NCBI GenBank assembly: GCA_947172415.1
Contig: OX359194.1
Location: 2,542,001-2,606,000, forward strand
Direction: 5' to 3'
Length of the DNA stretch: 64,000 nucleotides
Origin: Chondrosia reniformis
Lineage: Eukaryota; Porifera; Demospongiae; Chondrillida; Chondrillidae
Every line of letters begins with the position of its first letter. Positions within the stretch are counted from its first letter, which is position 1. The notes beneath the pieces are model-generated. The model made no database searches. It had not been told where the DNA came from and saw nothing but the letters and a program-made list of their open reading frames with translations. Positions 46,356-57,720 of this stretch are shown here, piece by piece. The position numbers and the translations under genes were made by a program.

Positions 46356-46827
46356 TGGATCCTACATGAAGTGAATTAATGTGATACAGTGAGCACTGCA
46401 CTAAGGGACAGAATAGGATCCTACATGAAGTGAATCAATGTGATACAGTGAGCACTGCACTAAGGGACAGAATAGGACCCTACATGAAGTGAATCAATGT
46501 GATACAGTGAGCACTGCACTAAGGGACAGTATAGGATCCTACATGAAGTGAATCAGTGTGATACAGTGAGCACTGCACTAAGGGACAGTATAGGATCCTA
46601 CATGAAGTGAATCAGTGTGATACAGTGAGCACTGCACTAAGGGACAGTATAGGATCCTACATGAAGTGAATCAGTGTGATACAGTGAGCACTGCACTAAG
46701 GGACAGTATAGGATCCTACATGAAGTGAATCAATGTGATACAGTGAGCACTGCACTAAGGGACAGTATAGGATCCTACATGAAGTGAATCAGTGTGATAC
46801 AGTGAGCACTGCACTAAGGGACAGAAT
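46356..46827. repeat. 59-bp minisatellite touching the CC2D1 start codon
   Basis: Eight units of 59 bp (AGGATCCTACATGAAGTGAA then TCARTGTGATACAGTGAGCA then CTGCACTAAGGGACAGWAT). The first unit ends directly at the ATG (46355), so the array forms the proximal 5' UTR or promoter of CC2D1. Confidence 0.9.
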
Positions 46828-47849
46828 AGGATCCCACAATTTCAATGGAACCAACTTGCACGATGGAAGGAACATAAAGAGACAAGGAATGGAGTTAATC
46901 AGTTGTCAGGATAACAATTACCTAGCTACCAACATACAATACATATAGCTCCTATAGATCCAATACATAACAATTATGTTCTAGTCCAGATTATTGTTAT
47001 GAACAGTTATGGGGAATAACAAAGAACAATGGCAGGTCTAGTGCAAAGCAACTCAGTAACCGTCCTATGACAGCCACAGTTCAATAAGAACTTTTCAGAA
47101 TAGAAGCAAAGTAATTGCCATTGAACCAAACCAATTATTGGCCAATTGGCCATCAAACCTGTTTTATATGTGATGATCTCAATGTTTCAATGTGAGTGAT
47201 GAGTGAGTCTGCTTGTTTAAGGTACTATTTTTGAGCAATTAATGACTGCATTACACTATAATACCACAAGTACTCATCTCAAATGAATAAGAAAACGTAC
47301 AGGCTCAATCTTTTCAGTTGGTACAAAACTCTAATAGCCCTTACACATACGTAGCCCTACAGTACTTCTGTACACACATATATAATCTGATAATATAATC
47401 TGATGTGTATACTACAATATACAGTCAGTCTTTAGTGACACGGGCTACACATCCAGTTACTATGACAACTCCTAACATGTGAACAAATTACACTTTATTC
47501 CTGCTGCATGGACAGGACAGGACACTACAGCGCCAAAGTGGCCTCTTAACCGAAAACAACGTGCATCCCGTGACGGAGAGAGACTATAATTAACAAACAC
47601 TAAATAGAATACTTGTGAAATACAATGGCCAATGCTTTGTCAACATGTTTTATGCAGACAAATTCATAAAGTCAAACTTACGCGATTTGTAATGACTCAG
47701 GCACACCCTTCCAAGGAACACATACCCACTTCAAATGTCATACTGAGATTCCGGAATAGAACTTATGACGTATAAAAATCGCGAGCGCGCGAATATGCTC
47801 AGTTGCAGCACGTCATTATCTGAGGAAGATTATTGATTGTGTGGAGAAG
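46828..47849. promoter_or_regulatory. Divergent intergenic region between CC2D1 and cyclin B
   Basis: About 1 kb without a gene separates the minisatellite from the cyclin B ATG. It is likely to carry promoters for both strands. No TATA box is obvious. TTCAAA (complement TTTGAA, the CHR-type cell-cycle motif) occurs near 47731, about 120 bp before the cyclin ATG, but such a hexamer can occur by chance. Confidence 0.4.
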
Positions 47850-50800
47850 ATGAAGAAGAGCGCGGAACGAAATGGTACAAAGAAGCAACCTGTTAAGGGT
47901 GACGAGAAGAGACGCGCACCAATCGGAAAGGGAAAGGGAAAATTGGCTGGCTCCACAGTCGCTGCGCAAGGTAACCCAGTAACCAGATCCACGACTTTTC
48001 GTATCCCAGTGATATTTAGCTATTCATCTTGTGAAGTGACTAGCTAAGCTTGTCCACATTTTGTTTGCTGTGAACCATGCAATGTTTCTTGTTTATTGCA
48101 TGTCTTCCTTGCCATGAACTGAGATTAGTAAAACTACCCTTAACAGCTTTACCCTTGAAACCTCTAAATTGATACTTTGTAAATTTTCATATTCCTTATT
48201 GCTGTAATATGATATTAGCTTATTGTCTAGCAATTGTTTTTAATAGCTACCTAGTCTGACTTGCTACTCTGTCCCTACTTTGGAATACTAACTGCATGGT
48301 AACAATTACAATCTCTTCCCCTTTCTTTTCCCCTTAAGTAAGAAAAAACTTTAGCTTCAATCTTGACTATATGTAGTCTTTAACATACGCCCTCAACTGT
48401 TAGAATTATATAGAATCATTAATTGTTACAGAAATTTTGTTTTCTTTTTAGCTTTGAAGCCACGTCCTGTGAATGTTTTACTTGCTGATTCATCAAAGGA
48501 AGTAGGGCTGTTGTCAAGTCAGCCAGTTAACCAGGTTGCCAAGGTAGCTGCAGAATCAAAACCATCAGCTGCTGTCATCAGACGTCCAGTGGCTATAGTA
48601 GCTCCATTAGGTATTGCAGCTGCTGAAAGAAAGATTTGCGATGTCAAAGAAGTGGTTGAGGAAGACAATGGAGATCCTCAACTCCTACAGGAATATGTCA
48701 GAGATATATACAAGTGAGCAATAGGTTGAGCAATAGGTTGCACAATATGTTAGAGATATACATAAGTGAGCAATAGGTTGAGCAATAGGTTGCACAATAT
48801 ATCAGAGATATACACAAGTGAGCAATAGGTTGTACAATATGTCACATGTAGGCTACACTAATGTTGTGGTTTTAATTTACATTGACTCGAGGTCTCTATA
48901 CTGACTATATATAGCATTGTTGGCCAATGAGTGAATTATTTAATGGCCAAAGAACCATTCTGTTAATATCCTTTATACGTATATATTGTGACATATACAT
49001 ATACATTTGTAGTTTTATATTTGATCTTAATATATAAACCTTGCTACCTTGGTGGCATATACTGTAAATCCCTTATTATTAGCATGCCTTTAAATTTAGC
49101 TATATTAGCGATTTGACATTTACTACTAAAATTAGAGTTCGCTAAATATAGTATTACTACTAAATAGAGTACTACTGTAATTATTTATTACTGTAATTAA
49201 CTAACAAAACTTCCATGCATTTTGTAAGCCGCTAATATTAAATTCCGCTATGTAGGGGTAAAATCCAGTTTCGCTAACTTTTGGTTCCGCTTAAATAAAG
49301 GGATTTACAGTACATACTTATATGTATATGCATATATGTATGTATGTATATATATGTAGATATCTGCTTCATTTGGAATGTAAACCAGAGTATGTTATCA
49401 GTAGTGATTTTCTAGCAGCTTTCCGTCCAAAGATTGCTCATTATCGTGAAGTGTTAATTGACTGGATGATGGGAGTAGGAAGACATTTTCATCTTCTTCA
49501 GGAAACACTCTTTCTCTCTGTTGACATTCTTGATAGATATCTACAGGTCATTACACATGACATACATACATAATATATATATATTACATATGTAACAAAT
49601 ATATATAGATACGGTATAAGTGCCTATGGTGTCCAATAGGAGGAGCGAGGCGCTCGTCTCGAAGAGTGCCTAAACTAGCAAGTGTTAACTGAGTATTGAT
49701 CCAGTGATTCATAAGCTATTAACAAAGTAAAAGCATATATATATATCCCAGAAGGATTAATATAATAATGTACGTACGTATGTGTATATAAACCTAGCTA
49801 CCAAATATCAGGTACACAATTATGACCTGTCAGGTTTCCAAAGGTATTTAATTATATATGTATGTATATATAGACTTAGAAACAGTACAGATCAAACTTA
49901 AAACCTTTGAAATTCATTTCAGTGTTCACATTGGGTTGATGCTATGTGAGATTTGGTCCCTTGAGTATTTCTGTATTGCTTATACGTATATACAATTTCA
50001 TCATATACCGTATTATCTCTAGTATAAGCCCGGGGCTTGTATTTTTTCAAACCCCTGGCTTTTATTGGAAACTGGGCTTGTATTAGAGATAATACAGTAT
50101 GTGATTAATGCTATATTTTATACATATTATATTAAATGATCTGCTTAAAATATATTTGTATTTGTAAATAGTTGTCAATAACTTCAAAGTCAATGCTACA
50201 GCTGGTTGGTACTACATGTTTGTGGTTGGCATCAAAATACGAGGAAATTTATCCACCTAATTCCTCTGAGTTTATAAACATGTCTGCTGGCACGTATGAC
50301 ATTAAACAAATGCTAGATCTGGAAATTGAGATTATGCAAGCACTGGGGTACAAACTGGGGAAACCCCTTTCTCTACACTTTCTAAGAAGGTTTGTAAGTA
50401 TACATGTATGTATGTGTATAAATTCTTTACCCTGTACAGTATACAGTATATAGGCATGTCTATATTATATCACATAGTATAATTATACGTATTATTATGA
50501 GAACAATACATACACAACCATGATTAAAAAGCTTCGTAACTAATTTCCTGTTGGTGTGTCGTAGTTAATTCATTGTAAAATTCTTTTTAGACTCTTTAGA
50601 GTCTGTTTGGACCTGTTACATACATACAAGCTGCACCTATAATTGTAATAATAATATAGGATAATAAACCTTATTGAAATCCTTATTCTATTGATAATAA
50701 ACCTGTAATAATTTTATTAAAGATATTGGTGGTAATTCAAAGGCTTATATGCAGATCCGTCTTTAATAAATAGATTCTCTTAAAAGCTAAATGATTTAGT

Positions 50801-51891
50801 ATTATACATAACGTTGTATACTATATCTGTACATAATTAAGATAACTCTAAATCTAGATTTCGCAATTGCAAGATTTTACACGTGTATATGTATATATAC
50901 GTGTATTTTTTAGGGTATACTCTGTATATACATAGTACTTAATATATATTGTATTAATTGTATATATAAATAGATATTCAAAAGTGGGGAATGCTGACAC
51001 AAAAGAGCACAATTTGGCAAAATACATTCTTGAGTGTGGTCTACACATAGCAGAAGTATCACCAATTTGTCCATCAAAAAAGGCAGCTGGAGCTCTGTTG
51101 CTATCAAGGTACCCATATTAATATACCGTATGGCCGTATATATTGTCAGGAAGATTATTATTATTTGCAATTGGTGGATTGCTCAAGTTTTGGCTTTGGA
51201 TTTACTTTGGTAAATTACTGACAATACAGTTGTTCTCCTATACATTCTCTGTAGTTTGTCAGTTGAATATGAAATATTGGCGAATTGCTCTTGAACTGCC
51301 AATTAGTCAAAATAAATTCCACACCAAATGTTCTGGGAATATGTATATTATTTGTGAAATTGTCACCAGTAAGAATGACATTTATATATATATTAAAAGA
51401 AATAGCCACCATATTATATTATATATACTGCGTATGCAAACTTTGTATATACATGTACAGTATTATACATACGCACTTACTCTATATAGTTAATATTATC
51501 TGGGTATATATATTAATATAATCTGGGTATACGTAAGTATATGACACCGTTTATAATATGTACTGAAGTATTATATGTACATATATATAATTCATGTGTG
51601 TATTCAAAACTGAATGTACGTATATCTTATATATTTTCAACACATTCATGAAAGCATATGTTGTTTATGTCTTGATATAGAAACACCTTAAAGTCTTCAG
51701 ATGACACTTGGCCCTCCATTTTGACAGAGTGCAGCTCATATAAACCGTCTGACCTGTTCAGTGTTGTAGAATCCTTGAAAAATGCAACAAACACCATTCA
51801 CAACAGCAAGCATTACAAATACACAAGAGTGAAGTATGAAGAAAAAAGATATTGCAGTGTCAGCAAAATGAAAATATTGCAGTGTCTGTAG
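47850..51891 (+). CDS. CCNB-like: B-type mitotic cyclin (6 exons, 377 aa)
   Basis: Regulatory subunit of CDK1 at mitosis by family. Exons: 47850-47970, 48452-48713, 49360-49546, 50172-50389, 50974-51108, 51681-51891; all phases join, ending at TAG. The cyclin box begins at LLQEYVRDIY (about residue 116) and runs through YREVLIDWMMGVG, LLQETLFLSVDILDRYLQ, MLQLVGTTCLWLASKYEEIY and PLSLHFLRR. Cyclin C-lobe: NLAKYILECGLHI, SKKAAGALLLSR and SLKNATNTIHNSKHYKYTRV. Closest by eye to cyclin B1/B2 rather than B3. The basic N-terminus has no RxxL destruction box or KEN box that I can find, and the MRAIL patch reads YREVL. The real start is the ATG at 47850, since the frame opens upstream only with GTG. 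Confidence 0.9.
48690..48845 (+). repeat. 52-bp tandem repeat spanning the cyclin exon 2 donor
   Basis: The exon 2 end with its donor (AGAGATATATACAA|GTGAGC) is repeated twice downstream with slight changes (donor-like AA|GTGAGC near 48765 and 48818), separated by GAGCAATAGGTTGCACAATA. Confidence 0.8.
49062..49316. mobile_element. MITE M2 copy in cyclin intron 2
   Basis: Inverted ends TACTGTAAATCCC and GGGATTTACAGTA are nearly perfect, with CATA on both flanks as a possible target duplication. Internal GCTAACTTTTGGTTCCGC matches the complement of the copy at 9226-9501. Confidence 0.75.
50005..50100. mobile_element. 95-bp palindromic MITE in cyclin intron 3
   Basis: Arms CCGTATTATCTCTAGTATAA and GCCC are mirrored by GGGCTTGTATTAGAGATAAT and ACAG. 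The spacer contains CCCCTGGCTTTTATTGG. It is short and clean, so probably recent. Confidence 0.65.
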
Positions 51892-52605
51892 AGAAAAGTG
51901 TAAACAGGACAGACCATATTCCTTAACATGATATATATGAATTATCATTCAATCAAGAAAGAAATGGAATATAATATATTAATGAATATACTGACCTGAA
52001 TTTTTAGTACATGTATTATGAATAATATTTTTGCTTCATTAAACATAGTCTATATAATATTTAAATAAAATTTTATTACCTATATGAAATTTCTTTTAAA
52101 CATGTCTTGTCATGTCTTATACATATATGCACCATATGAAAATTTATATATATATACATTGTACACATGCACATGTATTATATAATTTTTGTATATATAT
52201 ATATTGTCATATAGGAAATATAATTATATGTTAAATATCAATTAACCACAAAGATCTCCAATAGCTATATATGCTGCCAAGGTGTCATTGTAAAACCAGT
52301 AGTATAATAAACGTCCAGACAAGAGTATACATATACAATCATCTGAAGGACCTCTTGTTACTGTGATACATACCAGTTGCATGCTTGTAGGAGTACCCAT
52401 TGAATAGGGCGGCCATGTTGTTTTCAGCCAACCCTACTTAGAGTGTTCTATCGTATACACATATGTCAAGCTTTATTATGTGTTCTTTGCCAATTAACAG
52501 TTATAAACCTCATGAAATCAAGTAAGTATATACTAGAGTAAATTGCTGATGACAACATAATGCAAAAAAGTATGATAGATCAGTCACTGATAGATTATGT
52601 ATTAG
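51892..52605. other. Spacer between cyclin B and collagen 3, with a collagen remnant
   Basis: AT-rich 3' flank of cyclin B (AATAAA near 52065). At 52308-52405 a roughly 100-bp fragment resembles the - strand of the collagen C-terminal domain (GGACCTCTTGTTACTGTGAT, CCAGTTGCATGCTTGT). It is followed at 52405-52440 by the small hairpin GGGCGGCCATG...CAGCCAACCCTAC of the R2 family. Confidence 0.5.
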
Positions 52606-53721
52606 CTAATATGTAAATAGTTCCAAAAGCTCCAGACCTGTGTTCTCTTGGTCACGTGCATATGCACACCAGCGTACTTCTATATCGTCAACAGTGGGAC
52701 TGGCCAATGCTACATTAAACCATGGTCTTCCATCGTCAGGACAACAATTACTACCAGTATAGCAATTGCCTTGCCACATCGTGTAATTTGTGTACCATTG
52801 ATTTTGAGGTGTGTATTTTGTGGCTGATTCACAGAAATAGCTGTTTCCAACAAAACTAGGAGCAGCAGTTCCACCGGGAGCACAGGGACAGTTACAATGA
52901 TTGGGTTGACTGTCTCTATAACCAGTAGCATAAGTCCAGACATGAGTACGATTATTAGAAGGACCTCTTGTTATTGTGATACCAGTTGCATACTTGTTGG
53001 AGTATGAATAGAATGCACATGTCCATCCTCTAGTAGAATAGGAATGTCCCACTGCCCTGCCACAAATGTGACTGTAATCTACACCTTGAGACGGGTAATA
53101 TACTGAATTACATGGTTGAGAGTTAATAGTACTGCTATTTCTGCCACACATAGTTTTACCATTGACCTCATATTTAGTAAGATTACTGGGACAGATATCT
53201 GATACATTTGTATTAATATAAGCTATTCGCATGACTCCTCTCACTCTACATGCTGTGGTATCCATATCACAGTAGACTCTCCGTGGGGATAATTTAGTGG
53301 AGATCCAATAGAGACCAGAAGGACAACGGTTATTGTTCCGGTATATAGCATTGCAGGAAGAAGCAGGATGGTCTGGATTGGAACCTAAGCAAGGACGTGG
53401 TGAAGGACGTGGAGAAGGACGTGGAGGAGGTCTTGTTGAAGGACGTGGTGAAGGACTTGGAGGACGTGGAGGAGGACTTGGTGAAGGTAAGTAGGTAGTG
53501 CTAGTAGCAGTCTCAGTTATACAAACTGTTTCAGTGACTGTAGTAGCTGAACAGTGATCAGGCATACCAGGAGGACCAGGAGGACCGGGAGGACCAGGAG
53601 GACCAGGAGGACCAGGAATGATACACAGGGATTCATAGTTACAGTATGTTGAGTTTCCCCCATTACACTGATCATGGGCACCAACATTAGCAGTCAAAAC
53701 TAGTATAGTTAGTAGAAACAT
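52606..53721 (-). CDS. Small spongin-type (short-chain C4-like) collagen 3 (371 aa)
   Basis: Single-exon secreted collagen with the same architecture as collagens 1 and 2. It has a signal peptide from the ATG at 53721, a Cys segment, six Gly-Pro-Pro-type triplets, a TVTETVC linker, and a longer proline repeat enriched in Arg (PSPRPSTRPPPRPSPRPSP). The SCNAIYR...CDMDTTACRVRG segment and Cys-rich C4-like domain follow, ending DIEVRWCAYA...LELFTY. Arg in the repeat makes this linker basic, unlike the Ser-only versions of copies 1 and 2. The reading frame is complete. It lies on the strand opposite collagens 1 and 2. Confidence 0.85.
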   Translation of the reverse strand: MFLLTILVLTANVGAHDQCNGGNSTYCNYESLCIIPGPPGPPGPPGPPGPPGMPDHCSATTVTETVCITETATSTTYLPSPSPPPRPPSPSPRPSTRPPPRPSPRPSPRPCLGSNPDHPASSCNAIYRNNNRCPSGLYWISTKLSPRRVYCDMDTTACRVRGVMRIAYINTNVSDICPSNLTKYEVNGKTMCGRNSSTINSQPCNSVYYPSQGVDYSHICGRAVGHSYSTRGWTCAFYSYSNKYATGITITRGPSNNRTHVWTYATGYRDSQPNHCNCPCAPGGTAAPSFVGNSYFCESATKYTPQNQWYTNYTMWQGNCYTGSNCCPDDGRPWFNVALASPTVDDIEVRWCAYARDQENTGLELLELFTY

Positions 53722-53821
53722 CTTGTAGTTACAGGGAGATTGGCTCAGATATCTCAGGTAGTATTTCAGTTTCTCCAAGATCAGCTAGCTGCTCTACTGA
53801 TTGAGAATTATAGTGGACTAG

Positions 53822-53829
53822 TATTTATA
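53822..53829 (-). promoter_or_regulatory. TATA box of collagen gene 3
   Basis: TATAAATA on the - strand in the conserved block GCAGTATAAATACTAGTCC, about 100 bp before the ATG. An R4 hairpin (GTCTCGCATAGCCAGAC) lies about 50 bp farther upstream. Confidence 0.6.
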
Positions 53830-54433
53830 CTGCTCATAGGTGGAATGTGGTTTTTGGATCCATATACACACATAGTCTCGCATAGCCAGACATTTTCCTA
53901 ATGGCTTTCAAACTGAAAGCAGGAGAAGGGTCTAGGGGGTAACACCATTTTTTATAATATATTGTAATAATCAGTTACTTGCAATGAAGTTGAAACTCGC
54001 ATACTACATACGTACTGTATATCGTTAGGTGTTCCCAGCGATAGTACATGCATGATTGCACTTACAATACTTCTTGTCAAGTGACATACATACATTCTCT
54101 GTACTGTTATACTTTTTATAGAAATACTGACTATACACTTACATCAATGAAAAAGCTAAATTAGGGCTCCCATTCAATGCAGTAACCATATTTATTCTAA
54201 AGAGCTAAAGTACATCAACATACCCTCCATTTTCACTAATTGGTATATACATGATTTTTTGATGTTTTCTTGCATGTGGCCATGGCAGCCTGTAATTCCT
54301 ACTGTTATGGTAGACTATTAAAGATGTATAGTTATATGTAGAAGGAAGTATTGCATCCTATTTCTGTGTGTGATTTACAATATAGGTAGTCAGTTGGAAA
54401 AGGGTCAGACTTGTACTGAAGGAAGTTAAATAA

Positions 54434-54865
54434 AAACATTCAAAAATGAAGGGATGGCACTATAACAGTGATTGGCACATCTAGAAAAAGTAACGAAACA
54501 AGACAGTGATCATATGGTAAGGCTAACATTGCAGAAGTGGCATACTTAAACTTAACTATACACATCACTTCTATGTTTGGGTGCATCATAGATATACTAG
54601 AAGTAGGGATCGATGGGCTCAAACATAGAAGTGATGTGTATAGTTAAATTTCTGTATGCCACTTTTCAGAAAGAATTTCAGAATTTGGCCTATTTTTGCG
54701 AAGGTTGTAGAGCATCAGAACATGTTTTGGCGTTTAGAAAAGCATGCAAAAACGACTGCAAACACTCGAATGCAACCGAAAAACCCATCATTGTTGATTT
54801 ATGAGGTGTTAATTGGTAATACATTGAATAGGACGGCCATGTTTTTTTTCGGCCATCCCTACTTA
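54434..54865. mobile_element. MITE M1 fused to R2 sequence
   Basis: The left part (54434-54660) is M1 (GGGATGGCACTATAACAGTG, CATCACTTCTATGTTTGGG and its mirror). The right part (54660-54830) matches R2 (GCGAAGGTTGTAGAGCATC, ACGACTGCAAACACTCGAAT). It ends in the hairpin GGACGGCCATG...CGGCCATCCCTAC. M1 and R2 therefore look like parts of one larger transposon. Confidence 0.65.
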
Positions 54866-55019
54866 GACTCTCTGATAATTGTTTTGTCAGATCATTTTAC
54901 ATCCAGCACATACATTGGTTAGATATATAGCAGGAAACTTCTGCAATGACAATAGTTTCATGTGTAATAGAAGAATAACAAACAATTATTACAAAAAATC
55001 TAAACTCTGCCTAAAGCAA

Positions 55020-56850
55020 CATGCATGAGGGCAAGTGGGGAATTTAGATTCCTTAGTATCTCAGCCAGAATCTAAAGGCAGGAGAGTAGTGACTTACAAT
55101 TTTGAGTTGGAATGTACAAGGGTGCAGTAGATTATGATAAAGGGATGGTAGAGCATAGTGTTAGAGAGACTGATACTTTATAGAGCCCATGTACTCTTGA
55201 CTTTAAAACCAGATATTGTAGCCATATGACAAAAGCTTGGTTGTGAAATAATAAAGTATAGTCAAAGTATACATAGATAATTATATACGTACATGGACAG
55301 GTAACAATTGTAAAAAGTTCTTTTGAGAGCTTTATGAGGATCTGGTGGAGTTGGACAACTAGTGATTAATAGGTTATTATCTAAATCATACAAGTATTAG
55401 ACAATAGTCAACCGGATGTATTGTAGGTATATATATGATACCTAATTGTGATGAGGAAGAGAGGCTAGTATATAATCTGTACGTGTGTTACCTTCCACCA
55501 TTTGCCAGTACTAGGAGTGCTAACCCAGATAAAATCTTAGATTCATTACATATGTACGTACAACCACTTAGCATATGTGGGGACTAGATGTGGTGGAGGG
55601 GGGACCTTTGATGATTTAATCCCAGCAAGGATATCCATGGATGATAACAGAAATGGCATTGGTGACATGTTGTTGAGTTTTTAAGAGTAAAAGGATTTCT
55701 ATGCTAAATGGTATATAAATCATACAAGGATAACTTCACATGTACACTGTATATATATGAAGTGATAAGGGTTGTTAATTGCGATTATGATTTAATCCAG
55801 AGGAATTATTTGCTGATGAAGACCTATGGGTTGAAACGTCCTATTATCAATAATTTATGTTGCTGTTGCTCAATAATACCTCTGGATTAAATATATATAA
55901 TAATATATAATATTATAATATAATAATATATCAGCAATGGGCAGGTGGTCAGTGGTAGTCTATTGTATAGTTAAAATTATATACATGTGAAGATTTCTAA
56001 AGTTTTAAGGTAACACTGGTACCTATTTCAGACTTCCTCAATAATTAACCATGGCAAAGTTGATGCTACACATATTCCTGATCACTCCTTGCTTCAGTGG
56101 TCAGTCTTTAAACAGCACTGTACCATTCAGAAAGTTAACGAAGGTATATAATAGCAACTTGGTGATCATAAATCAAGGACTTAATTATAAGCAAGGTGCA
56201 CGTGCACGTGTGTACTGTCCACTATGTTGTTCAGTATATTTATAGATGACTTAGGAGTACAGTAATGGAATGATGCAGGAGCATTTAGCTAAGAGTAATA
56301 GCCTTTAATGCACTGTTATAACTGTAGAGATCTAGATCCCCAATACCAACTCATTTTGAAACTATAAGATACTCAACCATATTGGACTTGGAGCAGAAGT
56401 CTAGGAGTTATGACCCAATATATAGAACACCAGATATGGTTGTGAATAGAGCCATAAGAAATTTCCTTAAACATCCAGCACCCCATTACAGCATTGGAGG
56501 TGGAGTGCATAATTGGCTATATACCCTTTAGATGGGGAGTTAAAACAAAAGCACTCGTTTACAGGCATAGGTTGCATGATTAGGCTGTCAGAATCATAAC
56601 AGTTAAGCATGCTTTAACTGATGCTCTTAAAAATAACATTATGACTAGCTATAGATGGTACACAAGATTGATGATATTACGTATTAGAACTGGAAGACAA
56701 ATTGTAAGGGTTATTCAAGAAATGAGTGAAAGAAATAATATTTAGTGTATGGAGAGAATTAGCGAAGGAAAGGGAAAAACCTAGTAAACTAAGTGATATG
56801 AATAGGCAAGTAAATGAAGTGGAACAACCGAGGCAGGCAGTATAGAATGA
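55020..56850 (+). mobile_element. Decayed LINE (endonuclease and RT remnants)
   Basis: Broken + strand frames keep two landmarks. Near 55590-55680 an AP-endonuclease-like stretch reads DDLIPARISMDDNRNGIGDM, resembling the segment after GDFNAR in LINE endonucleases. Near 56440-56520 NRAIRNFLKHPAP resembles the C-terminal side of LINE RTs. Many stops. A small fold-back element (55790-55890) is inserted in it. Boundaries are uncertain. Confidence 0.5.
55790..55890. repeat. Short fold-back element, solo copy
   Basis: ATTTAATCCAGAGG at the left is mirrored by CCTCTGGATTAAAT at the right. The centre is CTGATGAAGACCTATGGGTT then GAAACGTCC, a single-core version of the element at 43428-43650. Confidence 0.75.
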
Positions 56851-57329
56851 ATGAGTTGTTTGGTTCTTCTTTAATTATCTGCTAAATGGTGAAAGGTTTG
56901 GTTGGCCATTTTTAAATTTATATATACGGGTTCAGTAATACATATATAGTAATGCATTATTTACTATCTATTTGCTATACTATACCCATGCATTATCCAT
57001 TCATAATTAGTAACCACCATAGAGTCATGTACCAAACCTTTTTAACCTTTTTAACCTTCTAACTATTTTCCACATATGATATTACTGTATTGATGCTGGC
57101 TGGGTGGTGTGGTCTGGTATACAGCACTGTTGAAGGCCTACTCCCAGTCAGCTAGTATGCCTGAGTGGACGGCCTGGAAGCCTTGCAAGTGGTGATGGCT
57201 TATACGTGTTCAGGTGTGTCCCTGATATCATGACCGGTTGGCATCTTTTATTTTGCTTTTTGTATACCTTGCATGGGCACACTAATAATTATAATATAAA
57301 AAAACTTTTACAACAATTGTTAAAGTTAA

Positions 57330-57720
57330 TTCTCTTCATTTCGGACTCATGGACGTGTCGCAGTTAATTCATTGTAAGATTCTTTTTAGACTTTAGAGTT
57401 GGGACCTGTTACATATGTACAAGCTGCATCTTTCCAATTGTTTAAAGATATTGGTGTATGGTGACTTTGATTTTATTGCAATAAAACATTTAAATCGAAG
57501 GCCTATATGCAGATCTGTCTTTAATATACGTATATTGTATTAATTGTATAATTAGGTATTCAAAAGTGGGGAATGCTGACACAAAAGAGCACAATTTGGC
57601 AAAATACATTCTTGAGTGTGGTCTACACATAGCAGAAGTATCACCAATTTGTCCATCAAAAAAGGCAGCTGGAGCTCTATTGCTATCAAGGTACATATGA
57701 CGTCCATATTAATATCATAT
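57330..57720 (+). pseudogene. Orphan copy of cyclin B exon 5 with flanking intron
   Basis: 57557-57691 repeats cyclin exon 5 almost perfectly (SKVGNADTKEHNLAKYILEC, then SKKAAGALLLSR), including acceptor ATTAG and donor AAG|GTAC. Flanks match cyclin introns 4 and 5 (TCGCAGTTAATTCATTGTA near 57358). No other cyclin exon is recognisable nearby, so it cannot encode a cyclin. Confidence 0.8.

Noticed and set aside
46356..46827. CRISPR-like 59-bp spacing
   Set aside because: The whole 59-bp unit repeats, so there are no unique spacers.
56051..56245. 64-codon + strand frame starting MAKLMLHIFLITPCFSG
   Set aside because: It resembles a signal peptide but lies within decayed LINE sequence, with no continuation or homologue.
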